A DNA stretch of 64,000 nt from Fredinandcohnia quinoae (GTDB lineage Bacteria > Bacillota > Bacilli > Bacillales > Bacillaceae_L): assembly GCF_022427965.1 (NCBI RefSeq), contig NZ_JAKTTI010000008.1, positions 1 to 64,000 of the forward strand. The letters run 5' to 3'. Below, one piece after another: positions 32,880 to 42,987 of the stretch (within the stretch, counting starts at the first letter, position 1; every line of letters starts with the position of its first letter). Below the pieces are notes generated by a model. The model did no database searches and was not told the DNA's origin. It saw only the letters and a list, made by a program, of their open reading frames with translations. Both the position numbers and the translations under genes were made by a program.

Positions 32880-34748
32880 ATGATGGAAAATGCATGGATC
32901 ATACCGCTTTTCCCGCTTATCTCTTTTTTGTTCCTTCTTCTATTTGGTAAACGACTGAAGGAGTCCAGTGCCTATGTTGGTATGGTGCTCACATTAGCAG
33001 CATTCGTTTACTCATTGTTGGTTCTTTTTGAGCGCTTTAAGAATCCAACATATAAATACGAAGGTACTTGGTTATCAATCGGGGATGTGCACTTAACAGC
33101 GGGTTTTGAAGTCAATCAATTAAATGCACTTATGTTAGTGGTAGTATCGCTTGTCAGTTTTCTTGTACATATGTATTCAAAGGGATATATGCATGATGAT
33201 AAGCGTTTTCCAGTATTTTATGCTTATTTAGGACTTTTTACGTTTGCAATGCTGGGCTTGGTCATTTCTCCAAATCTACTACAAACGTATATTTTCTGGG
33301 AACTTGTCGGAGTTGGTTCCTTCCTATTAATTGGCTTCTATTTTTATAAAGAAGAAGCAAAAGCAGCTGCGAAAAAAGCGTTTATTATGACGAGAATCGG
33401 AGATGTTGGTTTATTAATTGGGATGATTCTATTATTCTGGCAAGTTGGTAGTTTCGAATATGATGAGATATTTAAAGCCGTTGAAGCGGGTTCAATCTCA
33501 TACACAATGATTACGTTAACAGCCATTTTAATTTTTGTCGGAGCAGTTGGAAAATCTGGTCAGTTTCCATTACATACATGGTTACCAGACGCGATGGAAG
33601 GTCCGACACCTGTTTCAGCGTTAATCCATGCCGCAACAATGGTTGCAGCTGGTGTGTATTTAGTTGCCGCGACCTTCCCATTGTTTGCAGCTAGTAAAGC
33701 AGCAATGATGACAGTTGCAATTGTTGGTGGAATTACAGCCATTTTTGCTGCTTCAATTGGTTTAGCTCAAAAGGATATCAAACGTGTACTTGCGTATTCA
33801 ACGGTTAGTCAGTTAGGCTACATGATGCTTGCGTTAGGTTCAGCAGGTTATGTGGCAGGAGTATTTCATTTAATGACACATGCATTTTTTAAGGCATTGC
33901 TATTTTTAGCAGCAGGTAGTGTCATCCATGCAGTGTCGACTCAGAATATTGAAGAAATGGGCGGTCTATGGAAAAAGCTTCGCATTACTGGTCCATTGTT
34001 CTTAATTGGAACACTTGCAATCAGTGGTGTACCACTATTTTCAGGATTCTTTAGTAAAGATGAAATCTTAATTGCGACATGGGTACATGGAAACTATGCG
34101 TTATTCTGGTTAGCGGTGATAGCAGCGTTCTTTACTGCATTCTATATGTTCCGCTTGTTCTTCATGGTATTTACTGGTGAAGCAAGAGGTAACCAGTCCA
34201 AGGTTCATGAATCACCATCTGTTATGACAATTCCAATGATTGTTCTTGGTGTTCTTGCAGTTGTGGCGGGATATGTGAATACACCTTGGTTTGGAACATT
34301 CCTTGGTGATTGGTTAACGGAAGGTACTACCAATCTAGGTCATGGCCATATTGATGGTCCAATCTGGATCATGATTGTTGCTACAGTTGTTTCTTTACTT
34401 GGAATATTGCTTGCATACTTCATGTATGGGAAGAAATCAATTGCAAGAGATTGGTTCAGCTCACGAGCACCGCTTACGTACAATATTGTGTACAACAAGT
34501 ATTATATTGATGAGTTTTACAATGGGACAGTTGTGTACGCAACGAAAGTACTAAGCCTATTCTTAAAATATATCGATGTGTTCTTAGTGGGTGGCATTGT
34601 AAAAGGTGTGGCAGCGGCTACTCAAGGTATTGGAAAACTTGGTGCTAAGCTTCAAAATGGTCAAGTACAAATGTATGGCTCAATCGTATTTATTGGATTG
34701 GCTATTCTACTAGTATTTGTCGCGTTAACAGGGGGGTACTTGAAATGA
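32880..34748 (+). CDS. nuoL: NADH-quinone oxidoreductase subunit L
   Basis: 622 residues, Mrp-antiporter-like proton pump. Signatures: FWELVGVGSFLLIGFYF with its glutamate, GAVGKSGQFPLHTWLPDAMEGPTPVSALIHAATMV with the lysines and histidines of the channel, and a long C-terminal lateral helix region. Two adjacent ATG codons (32880, 32883) are possible starts. Overlaps nuoM by 4 bp. Confidence 0.97.
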   Translation: MMENAWIIPLFPLISFLFLLLFGKRLKESSAYVGMVLTLAAFVYSLLVLFERFKNPTYKYEGTWLSIGDVHLTAGFEVNQLNALMLVVVSLVSFLVHMYSKGYMHDDKRFPVFYAYLGLFTFAMLGLVISPNLLQTYIFWELVGVGSFLLIGFYFYKEEAKAAAKKAFIMTRIGDVGLLIGMILLFWQVGSFEYDEIFKAVEAGSISYTMITLTAILIFVGAVGKSGQFPLHTWLPDAMEGPTPVSALIHAATMVAAGVYLVAATFPLFAASKAAMMTVAIVGGITAIFAASIGLAQKDIKRVLAYSTVSQLGYMMLALGSAGYVAGVFHLMTHAFFKALLFLAAGSVIHAVSTQNIEEMGGLWKKLRITGPLFLIGTLAISGVPLFSGFFSKDEILIATWVHGNYALFWLAVIAAFFTAFYMFRLFFMVFTGEARGNQSKVHESPSVMTIPMIVLGVLAVVAGYVNTPWFGTFLGDWLTEGTTNLGHGHIDGPIWIMIVATVVSLLGILLAYFMYGKKSIARDWFSSRAPLTYNIVYNKYYIDEFYNGTVVYATKVLSLFLKYIDVFLVGGIVKGVAAATQGIGKLGAKLQNGQVQMYGSIVFIGLAILLVFVALTGGYLK

Positions 34749-36250
34749 GTTCATTTTTATTATCACTTTTAGTATTCTTCCCACTTTTAGGTATTATCTT
34801 ACTAGCCTTCGTACCAAAGACGGAGGAAAAGACGATAAAGCTTGTTGGCTTTCTAGCAACACTACCGACGCTAGGAATTGCGTTATACACGTACTTTTTC
34901 TATAGTGGTGGTGGAGATCTTGCAAAGCTGAATGAAAAGCATTACTGGTTCGGATTTCTTCCGAAGGGAAATCCATGGGAAGTTAATTATGAACTAGGAC
35001 TTAATGGCTTTTCATTAGTACTGATTGTGTTAACAGCTGTGATTGCAACACTTGCAGCAATCGCATCCATCCATATTAAAAAGGAATGGAAAGGCTATTT
35101 TATGCTTTTCTTATTACTTGAAGTAGGGATGCTTGGTGTTTTCGCAGCAGGAAACCTAATATTGTTCTTCTTATTTTTTGAGATGACATTAATTTCAACC
35201 TTCTTCCTAATTGGAAAATGGGGTTATTTAGAAAAGGAAAGGGCAGCTTTTAGCTTTTTGCTTTTCAATGGAATTGGTTCGGCAATTCTTTTAATCGTAA
35301 TTATGATTTTATTTGCGAAGACGGGAACAACGAATATTTCAGCATTAGTCGCAATTTTCGCTAGTCCTGAGGGCACACTTCCGATGGAAATTTCAGGGGA
35401 TTTGCGAATGGGACTTTTAATCGCAACCTTAATAGCATTTGGAATTAAACTACCTGTATTTCCATTACATACATGGATGCTTCGTGTTCACGTACAAGCA
35501 CCTCCTTCAATAGTAATGATACACTCAGGTATTTTACTTAAAATTGGTGCATATGGGATGATCCGTTTTGGAATGGAATTTTATCCTGAGGAATTTAACA
35601 CATTGGCACCTATTGTAGCGATACTGGGAGTTGTTAATCTATTGTATGGTGCGTTTTTAGCATTTGTACAGACAGATTTTAAAATGGTTCTCGCTTACTC
35701 AAGTATTTCACATATGGGGATTGTTTTGATTGGGCTTGGAGCAATGAATGAAGCGGGAATTCAAGGTGCACTCTTCCAGGTTGTATCACACGGATTAATT
35801 TCAGCACTGATGTTCTTCCTGATAGGTGTCATTTACGAGCGTACTGGAACATCGTATATTGGCAAGCTAGGTGGTCTTGCAAAAGCTATGCCGCTTACAG
35901 CTGGGTTTTTATTAGCGGGAGCAATGGCATCTTTAGGTCTTCCTGGTATGTCAGGGTTCGTGAGTGAATTCATGGCATTTTTAGGACTATTTAAAGAAAT
36001 GCCAATCGTGGCGGCAATTGGAGCAATCGGTATTATAATGACAGCAGTCTATTTATTACGCGCTGTATTGAATGTGACTTATGGAAAAGCAAATAATTTG
36101 TACGATGATGCATTTGATTTACGTCCAGTTGAAATGGTGCCGGTAGTCATTTTACTTGGTTTGATCATCTTAATTGGTGTAATCCCAAGCGTGCTTACGG
36201 AGCCACTGCAAACTGCACTTGAAACTATTATGCTAGGATTAGGGGGGTAA
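34745..36250 (+). CDS. nuoM: NADH-quinone oxidoreductase subunit M
   Basis: 501 residues, fourteen predicted membrane helices. Antiporter-like pump subunit with FFEMTLISTFFLIG, FGIKLPVFPLHTWMLRVHVQAPPSIVMIHSG and the conserved lysine after it. Closely followed by nuoN. Confidence 0.97.
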   Translation: MSSFLLSLLVFFPLLGIILLAFVPKTEEKTIKLVGFLATLPTLGIALYTYFFYSGGGDLAKLNEKHYWFGFLPKGNPWEVNYELGLNGFSLVLIVLTAVIATLAAIASIHIKKEWKGYFMLFLLLEVGMLGVFAAGNLILFFLFFEMTLISTFFLIGKWGYLEKERAAFSFLLFNGIGSAILLIVIMILFAKTGTTNISALVAIFASPEGTLPMEISGDLRMGLLIATLIAFGIKLPVFPLHTWMLRVHVQAPPSIVMIHSGILLKIGAYGMIRFGMEFYPEEFNTLAPIVAILGVVNLLYGAFLAFVQTDFKMVLAYSSISHMGIVLIGLGAMNEAGIQGALFQVVSHGLISALMFFLIGVIYERTGTSYIGKLGGLAKAMPLTAGFLLAGAMASLGLPGMSGFVSEFMAFLGLFKEMPIVAAIGAIGIIMTAVYLLRAVLNVTYGKANNLYDDAFDLRPVEMVPVVILLGLIILIGVIPSVLTEPLQTALETIMLGLGG

Positions 36251-36255
36251 GCCGG

Positions 36256-37761
36256 ATGGATCTAGATGCTTTGTTCAGTTATGAATGGGGAGCCATGGCA
36301 CCAGAGTTCATCATCCTCGGTGTTGCAACCCTCCTATCATTACTTGATTTATTTATGGGGAAAGATAGGGATCGCAAGCCATTGGCATGGATTGGGATTG
36401 CAGGTATTGTTATTGCAATTGGATTTGTCGTTAGTATGGTAGGGAATGATGTGACATCAATCCTTCATGATACGTTCAGACTTGATTCCTTTGCGATTGC
36501 CTTTAAATTAATATTACTTGTCGGAACTGGAATGGTTCTGTTATTAGCGATGAATTATGATCCTAATGACGGGATCGAATATCGAGGCGAATTTTATTAT
36601 TTAATACTTACCGCTCTTTTAGGCGGTATGATTATGACATCAAGTGGTGATTTAATCACACTGTTTGTCGGGTTGGAATTGCTTTCTATTTCTTCATATA
36701 TTTTGGCGGGACTTAGAAAACGAAATAAGCTTTCAAATGAATCAGCTATGAAATACGTAATAAATGGTGTGCTTTCTACGGCAATCTTTTTATTCGGGCT
36801 TAGTTATGTGTATGGATTAACAGGTACATCGAATTTAAAAGAGCTACTCTATGCGATAGCCGGAATAACTGATAAGCAGCAAATGTATATTTTAGCGATT
36901 GCCTTTATAATGATTTTTATTGGGCTTGCCTTTAAAATTGCGTCTGCACCATTTCATATGTGGGCACCAGATGTATATCAAGGCGCACCAACGCCTGTTA
37001 CCGCTTTTTTAGGGGTTGTTTCAAAGGCAGCTGGATTTGCAATCATTTTACGTATCATTGTAACGATTTTTGGCCAAGCACCTTCAGGAGATGGAGAGTC
37101 AGGGTTATTATTATTCCATCTTCAAGATTATTTAGCCTTCTTGGCGGGTGCGACAATGATCATTGGGAACACAATTGCATTGAAGCAACGCAATATTAAG
37201 CGGTTAATGGCTTATTCAAGTATTGCTCATGCTGGGTACTTATTAGTAGCATTTGCAACCTTATCCTATTTTATGTTAGATACAGTTTGGTTTTACCTAG
37301 TGGCGTATTTATTCATGAACCTTGGATTCTTTGCGATTTTACAAGTGTTATCTGACAAATCAGGTTCAGAGGATATTAGTCAATTTGCAGGTCTATATAA
37401 GCGCTCACCATTAACAGCAGTTGCTCTTGGGATATTCATTTTGTCACTTGCAGGATTCCCAGGAACAGCAGGGTTTATTGGGAAAATCAAAATATTTATG
37501 GGTGCGTTGATGACACCATCACATTACGTCCTTGCATCAATTATGATTGCAACAACCGTAATTTCGTACTATTATTATTTTGGAATGCTTACGCAGATCT
37601 TCTTCAGGCCTGCAGCAGATGACAGTAAAATTAAGTTGCCAATAGGAGTCTTAATTGTCATCATTTTAGGGGTTGTCGGCACTATCCTGTTCGGAATCTT
37701 ACCGGGAATTGCGCTCGACTTCTTGCAACAATTCGAAAACTTTGGCGATTTCATAGGTTAA
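36256..37761 (+). CDS. nuoN: NADH-quinone oxidoreductase subunit N
   Basis: 501 residues, antiporter-like pump subunit with FVGLELLSISSYILAGLRKR, FKIASAPFHMWAPDVYQGAPTPVTAFLGVVSKAAGF and LSLAGFPGTAGFIGK. Last gene of the operon, followed by a strong terminator. The operon has no nuoE, nuoF or nuoG, so the complex lacks the NADH-oxidising module and must take electrons from another donor or from separately encoded subunits. Confidence 0.97.
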   Translation: MDLDALFSYEWGAMAPEFIILGVATLLSLLDLFMGKDRDRKPLAWIGIAGIVIAIGFVVSMVGNDVTSILHDTFRLDSFAIAFKLILLVGTGMVLLLAMNYDPNDGIEYRGEFYYLILTALLGGMIMTSSGDLITLFVGLELLSISSYILAGLRKRNKLSNESAMKYVINGVLSTAIFLFGLSYVYGLTGTSNLKELLYAIAGITDKQQMYILAIAFIMIFIGLAFKIASAPFHMWAPDVYQGAPTPVTAFLGVVSKAAGFAIILRIIVTIFGQAPSGDGESGLLLFHLQDYLAFLAGATMIIGNTIALKQRNIKRLMAYSSIAHAGYLLVAFATLSYFMLDTVWFYLVAYLFMNLGFFAILQVLSDKSGSEDISQFAGLYKRSPLTAVALGIFILSLAGFPGTAGFIGKIKIFMGALMTPSHYVLASIMIATTVISYYYYFGMLTQIFFRPAADDSKIKLPIGVLIVIILGVVGTILFGILPGIALDFLQQFENFGDFIG

Positions 37762-37796
37762 TTGGGAGAGTTTCGCGAAACTTAAGGGGTATAAAG

Positions 37797-37838
37797 AAAG
37801 GAAGGGGTATGGGGATGCCCCTTCCTTTAGTATTTTTT
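37797..37838 (+). terminator. Terminator of the nuo operon
   Basis: AAAGGAAGGGG (37797-37807) pairs with CCCCTTCCTTT (37818-37828), followed after AG by TATTTTTT. Confidence 0.9.
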
Positions 37839-37893
37839 AATATTATCGAAACATACATAGGGGAAATTATTAGGTAAAAGGAGAGAGGTAAAT

Positions 37894-38127
37894 TTGCTTG
37901 CGGGTTTTGGTTATCAGGCATTAATCAGTATTATTTCGCATTTGATTTTTATGACGATAACATGGTGGGCCCTTCAGGGAATACGGTATGAAAAGCTAAT
38001 TAAGCCGAATCATGTTATTCAAGCTCGAGTGCTATTAATTTTTATAACAATTGCTATAGGAACAACAGTAAGTAACTTTTTTCTGGATTATTTATTATGG
38101 TCGCAACAGCTGCCAAGTTTATTCTAA
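37894..38127 (+). CDS. ywzB: YwzB family membrane protein (DUF1146)
   Basis: 77 residues from a TTG start after GAGAGAGGT. Two predicted membrane helices (about 9-28 and 46-67). LISIISHLIFMTITWWALQGIRYEKLIK and RVLLIFITIAIGTTVSNFFLDYL are characteristic of YwzB, which lies between atp and murA in B. subtilis. Function unknown. Confidence 0.88.
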   Translation: MLAGFGYQALISIISHLIFMTITWWALQGIRYEKLIKPNHVIQARVLLIFITIAIGTTVSNFFLDYLLWSQQLPSLF

Positions 38128-38677
38128 TGATTGATTAGAACACCACTAAATTCCACGTATTACAACGTGTCTTCTGGCAAAAATGAAAGTATGGAGAGGA
38201 AGTACCGTAATAGATAACGACACTATTTTTACCTGAAGTTAGAGAAGTATACCCTCAAAAAAAAGAAGGTAAATTCGAACAAACTGTATCATGTGATTAA
38301 ATGTACTCAGTATTGTAATATTCAGCCTTCCATTAAAAAAGTATATATATGACAATTATTGAGCATTTCCCACAAATTTCACTTGTATAAATGGTGAATA
38401 CAATGATAAGATGAGAAGGGATTTTGTGTGTAATTCGATATTTATTTAGTGACGCAACAACCCATGAGATGCAATTAGATTCAAATAGAGACATTTGCTG
38501 AGGGTTTTGCATATACTACAGCATTGTGAAAGGTTTTTTACCACAATGACTTGAGAAATGACTATAAAATCGTGTGATTAGACAAAGATTTGGGTTCGAA
38601 ACTACATTTGTAGGTGGAACACCAAATGGAAGGCATGAATATTAATATAGAGAAAATGGGACGCGGAGGGGAATACC
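38128..38677. other. 550-bp gap where ywmB is expected
   Basis: No open frame of useful length. In B. subtilis ywmB lies between ywzB and murA. The plus-strand frame just before murA ends FETTFVGGTPNGRHEY at a stop near 38644, which faintly resembles a protein C-terminus, but upstream stops break it. The gap is AT-rich and otherwise without strong hairpins. Confidence 0.35.
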
Positions 38678-39982
38678 TTGGAAAAAATCATCGTCCGTGG
38701 CGGTCGCAAACTAAACGGCACAGTTAAGGTAGAAGGAGCTAAAAATGCCGTTTTGCCAGTTATCGCTGCATCCTTATTAGCTAGTGAAGGAAAAAGTATT
38801 ATAAATGATGTACCCACGCTCTCAGATGTGTATACGATTAATGAGGTATTGCGTTATTTAAATGCGGAAGTGACATTTGCAAATAATCAAATCGTTGTCA
38901 ATGCATCAAGAGAGCTTAAAACAGAAGCACCTTTTGAATATGTTCGTAAAATGCGCGCATCTGTTCTTGTAATGGGATCACTTCTTGCACGTCATGGGCA
39001 TGCAAGGGTCGCACTTCCTGGTGGATGTGCAATTGGTTCACGTCCAATTGATCAGCATTTAAAAGGTTTTGAAGCAATGGGTGCTATTGTAAAAGTAGGA
39101 AATGGATATATAGATGCTGAAGTGAATGGAAGACTTCAGGGTGCAAAAGTATACTTGGATTTTCCAAGTGTAGGAGCAACTGAAAATATCATGATGGCTG
39201 CTACATTAGCAGATGGTATTTCTACGATTGAAAACTGTGCAAAAGAACCAGAAATTGTTGATTTAGCAAACTTCCTTAACGCAATGGGCGCAAAGGTTCG
39301 AGGTGCAGGTACAGGAACGATTCGAATTGAAGGTGTTGAAAAGTTGTATGGAGCAAATCATACGATCATTCCGGATCGAATCGAGGCAGGTACATTTATG
39401 GTTGCAGCTGCGATAACAGCTGGAAATGTACTTGTTCAAGGAGCAGTGCCTGAGCATTTGAGCTCATTAGTTGCGAAAATGGAAGAAATGGGAGTAACGA
39501 TTATTGAAGAGCATGATGGTCTACGTGTCATAGGACCAGAAAAGTTGAAAGCTATTGATATAAAAACAATGCCACATCCTGGATTTCCAACAGATATGCA
39601 ATCGCAAATGATGGCATTATTATTACGTGCCGGGGGCACAAGTATGATTACAGAAACTGTATTTGAAAATCGCTTTATGCATGTCGAAGAGTTTCGTCGC
39701 ATGAATGGTGATATTAAAATTGAAGGTCGTTCGGTTATCATTAATGGTGAATCACAACTTCAAGGTGCTGAAGTGGCAGCAACTGACTTACGTGCAGCCG
39801 CAGCATTAGTCCTATCGGGCTTAGTTGCTGATGGCTATACTCGTGTTACAGAACTCAAGCACTTAGACCGTGGTTATGTGAACTTCCACCAAAAGCTTGC
39901 TTCAATAGGTGCAGATATTGAACGAATTAATGAGTTTTCAGATATCCTTCTAGAACAAGAAGAGGTAAAAGTAAATTTTTGA
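38678..39982 (+). CDS. murA: UDP-N-acetylglucosamine 1-carboxyvinyltransferase
   Basis: 434 residues from a TTG start with GGAGGGGA upstream. Transfers enolpyruvate from PEP to UDP-GlcNAc, the first committed step of peptidoglycan synthesis. The reactive cysteine is C117 in [17 protein letters not shown]; the protein begins [20 protein letters not shown] with the conserved KNAVLP. The place before spoIID equals murAA of B. subtilis. The fosfomycin-target cysteine is intact. Confidence 0.97.
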   Translation: MEKIIVRGGRKLNGTVKVEGAKNAVLPVIAASLLASEGKSIINDVPTLSDVYTINEVLRYLNAEVTFANNQIVVNASRELKTEAPFEYVRKMRASVLVMGSLLARHGHARVALPGGCAIGSRPIDQHLKGFEAMGAIVKVGNGYIDAEVNGRLQGAKVYLDFPSVGATENIMMAATLADGISTIENCAKEPEIVDLANFLNAMGAKVRGAGTGTIRIEGVEKLYGANHTIIPDRIEAGTFMVAAAITAGNVLVQGAVPEHLSSLVAKMEEMGVTIIEEHDGLRVIGPEKLKAIDIKTMPHPGFPTDMQSQMMALLLRAGGTSMITETVFENRFMHVEEFRRMNGDIKIEGRSVIINGESQLQGAEVAATDLRAAAALVLSGLVADGYTRVTELKHLDRGYVNFHQKLASIGADIERINEFSDILLEQEEVKVNF

Positions 39983-39988
39983 CTAACT

Positions 39989-40038
39989 AAAAAAAGCTAG
40001 GGACCTTACCGAAGTCGGTAATATCTCTAGCTTTTTTT
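39989..40038 (+). terminator. Terminator of murA
   Basis: AAAAAGCTAG pairs with CTAGCTTTTTTT; an inner stem TTACCGA/TCGGTAA extends it. Strong, possibly bidirectional. Confidence 0.9.
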
Positions 40039-40083
40039 GTTTGAAATGGGAAAATCCACGACAAAGTGGACAGAATAAAAGTG

Positions 40084-40112
40084 TCATAAATGCTTGTCCA
40101 TCCCCATAGTAT
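40084..40112 (+). promoter_or_regulatory. Candidate SigE promoter of spoIID
   Basis: TCATAAA (40084-40090) and CATAGTAT (40105-40112) with a 14-nt spacer fit the SigE pattern (ATA at -35, CATA..T at -10). spoIID is a SigE gene in B. subtilis. Confidence 0.5.
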
Positions 40113-40166
40113 TAGTGTAGGTGCATGTTTTCGTTTGCATGAATTTACATTTGGAGGCCAAGATCC

Positions 40167-41198
40167 ATGAAACCAATAAAACCATTCATTGTACTAGTCG
40201 CTATTTTATTTGTCGTTATTTTGATGATTCCAACTTTACTCGTAATCCCTTTTTCAGAAGAAAAGGCAAGTGGTAAGTTGGAGGAAGCGCCAAAATCTAA
40301 TCCAGAAAGCTTAAGTGTCTCAACAGAGCCAGCTGTTGAAGTGGCCGTATATCGCGCAAATATGGGAAATACAGTGGATATCCCTTTGGAGGAATATGTG
40401 ATTGGAGTGCTAGCTTCAGAAATGCCTGCTAGCTTTGAACTTGAGGCATTAAAAGCCCAAGCTTTAGCTGCACGTACATATGTTGTCAGACAAATGTTAA
40501 GTGAGCAAAAGGTTGGTGTTCCTAAAGGCACTAACGCAGATGTAACAGATACGACAAGTCACCAAGTATATAAAAGTAAAGAAGAGCTGAAAAATGAAAT
40601 GAAGGAAGATTATGATTGGAAGATGGAAAAGCTTATAAAGGCAGTTACCGAAACAAAAGGACAAATTTTAACATATGATGGAGCACCAATTGATGCTTCC
40701 TTTTTCTCTACTAGTAACGGGTACACCGAAAATTCAGAGGACTATTGGAAAAATCCTTATCCATATTTAAAAAGTGTTCCTAGTCCATGGGATAAGAATT
40801 CAAAAGAGTTTCATGGTCAAATAACTATGTCGGTCAAGGACTTTGAGCAGCGTCTAGGTGTAAAAATTGGAGACAGCAAAGAAATTGGTAAGATAATCGA
40901 ACGTACATCTTCAAACCGTGTGGCAACTGTCGAGATTGGAGGAAAAACATTCTCAGGCAAGGAGATTCGAGAAAAATACTTAGATTTGAGGTCATCTGAT
41001 TTTTCATGGGAACGGAAGGGTGACCATATCATTATTGATACGAAAGGCTATGGACATGGAGTAGGTATGAGCCAATACGGAGCAGATGGAATGGCAAAGG
41101 AAGGGAAATCATATAAAGACATTGTTACGTATTATTATCAAGGAGTTCAAATATCATCGGCAACCGATTTTCTCAATAAAATAACTGCAAAAAAATAA
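40167..41198 (+). CDS. spoIID: Stage II sporulation protein D
   Basis: 343 residues. Membrane-anchored lytic transglycosylase that strips glycan during engulfment with SpoIIP and SpoIIM. One N-terminal membrane helix (about 7-27) precedes the SpoIID/LytB domain; the catalytic glutamate is in VLASEMPASFELEALKAQALAA, and YWKNPYPYLKSVPSPWD and GYGHGVGMSQYGADGMAKEG follow. RBS TTTGGAGGCC. A SigE-type promoter lies upstream. Confidence 0.95.
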   Translation: MKPIKPFIVLVAILFVVILMIPTLLVIPFSEEKASGKLEEAPKSNPESLSVSTEPAVEVAVYRANMGNTVDIPLEEYVIGVLASEMPASFELEALKAQALAARTYVVRQMLSEQKVGVPKGTNADVTDTTSHQVYKSKEELKNEMKEDYDWKMEKLIKAVTETKGQILTYDGAPIDASFFSTSNGYTENSEDYWKNPYPYLKSVPSPWDKNSKEFHGQITMSVKDFEQRLGVKIGDSKEIGKIIERTSSNRVATVEIGGKTFSGKEIREKYLDLRSSDFSWERKGDHIIIDTKGYGHGVGMSQYGADGMAKEGKSYKDIVTYYYQGVQISSATDFLNKITAKK

Positions 41199-41235
41199 TA
41201 CGTAGAGGGGCTAATTACCCTTCTACGTATTTTTT
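41196..41235. terminator. Bidirectional terminator between spoIID and the VanZ-like gene
   Basis: AATACGTAGA.GGG pairs with CCC.TCTACGTATT, followed by TTTT; the A-rich left flank gives a T tail on the minus strand. It overlaps the stop codons of both convergent genes. Confidence 0.85.
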
Positions 41236-41666
41236 CCTTTTCGCCCAGTGGATTCAATCCAATTTAAAAATCTTCGGACTCGAGGTAATTTCTCTCCGAA
41301 ATAACTTATTTTGATGATATAGAAAAATACGAGAACACCAATTGTATCTTTTATAAGATCTATCACAGTTGCAGAGCGATATGGAACAAAATATTGATGA
41401 GCTTCATCGACAAAGCCGTAGCAAATTGCAAGTACTGCAGCAAGGATGCTTGTCTTATGTGTTAATTTTCTATCAACACAGAAAAATAGTACCCACAATC
41501 CGTATAAAATGGCAAACTCAATTAAATGTAAGGATTCCTTAAATGTATGATCCCATGAAAATGAAGTGTTAACGATTGCGTCTGAAGGAAGGCTTGATAA
41601 AATCCAAACAAATGCCATATATGCGAAAGGGGATAATTTTATAATAAATCGGAACAGCGATTTCAC
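41223..41666 (-). CDS. VanZ-like family protein
   Basis: 147 residues from the GTG at 41666, which has AAAAGGAG 10 nt upstream; a longer TTG reading to 41699 lies on the RBS. Four membrane helices and the VanZ signature DEAHQYFVPYRSATVIDLIKDTIGVL. VanZ-type proteins confer low teicoplanin resistance in the vanA cluster, but most chromosomal homologues have no known role. No van genes are nearby. It is convergent with spoIID. Confidence 0.82.
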   Translation of the reverse strand: MKSLFRFIIKLSPFAYMAFVWILSSLPSDAIVNTSFSWDHTFKESLHLIEFAILYGLWVLFFCVDRKLTHKTSILAAVLAICYGFVDEAHQYFVPYRSATVIDLIKDTIGVLVFFYIIKISYFGEKLPRVRRFLNWIESTGRKGKNT

Positions 41667-41839
41667 GATTTTTAGTCTCCTTTTATAAAATTTTATCAAC
41701 TAAGTATACCATTTTTAAAAATATTTTCGGAAAACATGAATATTATTTATCCATTTGTCGAAAAATAATCTAAAAAAATTTTTTTGAAATGTATATATTT
41801 CCGTGAATGTGTTCAGAATGGTTGCTGAGGTGATGAAAG

Positions 41840-42727
41840 ATGAGAGAGGAAGAAAAGAAACGTACTTCTCAAAAATCAAGTTTACAACGCTTTTTTAGAA
41901 AACGTTGGGTATTTCCAGCAATCTATCTTGTCAGTGCAGCAATTATCCTAACCGCAGTCTTATGGTTCCAAAGTAATAATGATGTGTCTGAGAAAAAGGA
42001 TGACTTTAAAACTGGTGAAAATTCACCAGGTACTGCAAATGGCGACACATCTAGTATTCCGGTTAACCTAGCGGCAGGAAATTTTAAAATGCCAGTCATT
42101 GACAAAGATGCAATTGAAGTTTTTAGAGAGTTTTATGATGAAGATGCATCATCTGAGAAGCAAGAAGCAGCTCTCGTATCCTATGAAAACTCATATCAGC
42201 CTAATAAAGGTATCGATATCGTAGCTAAGGATATGAAGACTTTTGATGTTGTGGCTTCATTAGGTGGAACAGTATTACGAGCAGAAAAGGATTCTCTACA
42301 CGGTCACATCGTTGAAATTGAACATACTGATGGAATTGTAACAATGTATCAGTCACTTGCTAATTTAAATGTAAAACAAGGTGACACTGTTGAACAAGGT
42401 GATGTTCTTGGAAAAGCAGGCCAAAATCTTTATGACAAAGATGCGGGGATCCATGTTCACTTTGAACTCCGTAATAGTGGCAAGGCGGTAAATCCACTTG
42501 ATTACTTCGGAGAGCCAATTACTTCTTTAGAAGATCATAAAGATGCTGCTGATGATAAAGCTTCAGAAGATGAAGATAAGGATAAGTCAGTAGAGGAAGA
42601 GAAACCAGATAATACGAAGACGCCAGCAGATGAGGATAAGGAAACACCACCTGTGGACGATGAAAATTCAGAGGATGGAAAAAAAACAAACTCGACCGAT
42701 GCCTCAATCGGAATGGCGAAAGCATAA
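41840..42727 (+). CDS. spoIIQ: Stage II sporulation protein Q
   Basis: 295 residues. Forespore membrane protein that joins SpoIIIAH in the intercellular channel and engulfment ratchet. It starts MREEEKKRTSQKSSLQRFF with a membrane helix at about 28-46, then a LytM/M23 fold (about 110-230: GTVLRAEKDSLHGHIVEIEHTDG, AGIHVHFELRNSG). The first zinc ligand of active LytM proteins is replaced (NKGIDI), so it is probably non-catalytic, as in B. subtilis. The acidic Lys/Asp/Glu tail is low complexity. Confidence 0.95.
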   Translation: MREEEKKRTSQKSSLQRFFRKRWVFPAIYLVSAAIILTAVLWFQSNNDVSEKKDDFKTGENSPGTANGDTSSIPVNLAAGNFKMPVIDKDAIEVFREFYDEDASSEKQEAALVSYENSYQPNKGIDIVAKDMKTFDVVASLGGTVLRAEKDSLHGHIVEIEHTDGIVTMYQSLANLNVKQGDTVEQGDVLGKAGQNLYDKDAGIHVHFELRNSGKAVNPLDYFGEPITSLEDHKDAADDKASEDEDKDKSVEEEKPDNTKTPADEDKETPPVDDENSEDGKKTNSTDASIGMAKA

Positions 42728-42773
42728 GTACACTGGGAAGTAAATTTTTAATACAGTGTTGGCAATGAATAGT

Positions 42774-42811
42774 AAACCGATTACTCATAATGATGGAGTA
42801 ATCGGTTTTTT
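42774..42811 (+). terminator. Terminator of spoIIQ
   Basis: AACCGATTACTC pairs with GAGTAATCGGTT, followed by a T run. Confidence 0.92.
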
Positions 42812-42987
42812 GCTATATTTTATGATTGATTTAAAACTTTGTGATTGTAGTGAAAGGCGTCCGCCTGTAACGTAAATCAACAATATCGTTTAACTGAGCG
42901 TATTTTAAAAAAATTTTTTTTACAATGAACTTTTTTACCATTAGCACCGTATTATCATTGAATCAAAAGTGGAGAGGAAGATGGCAT

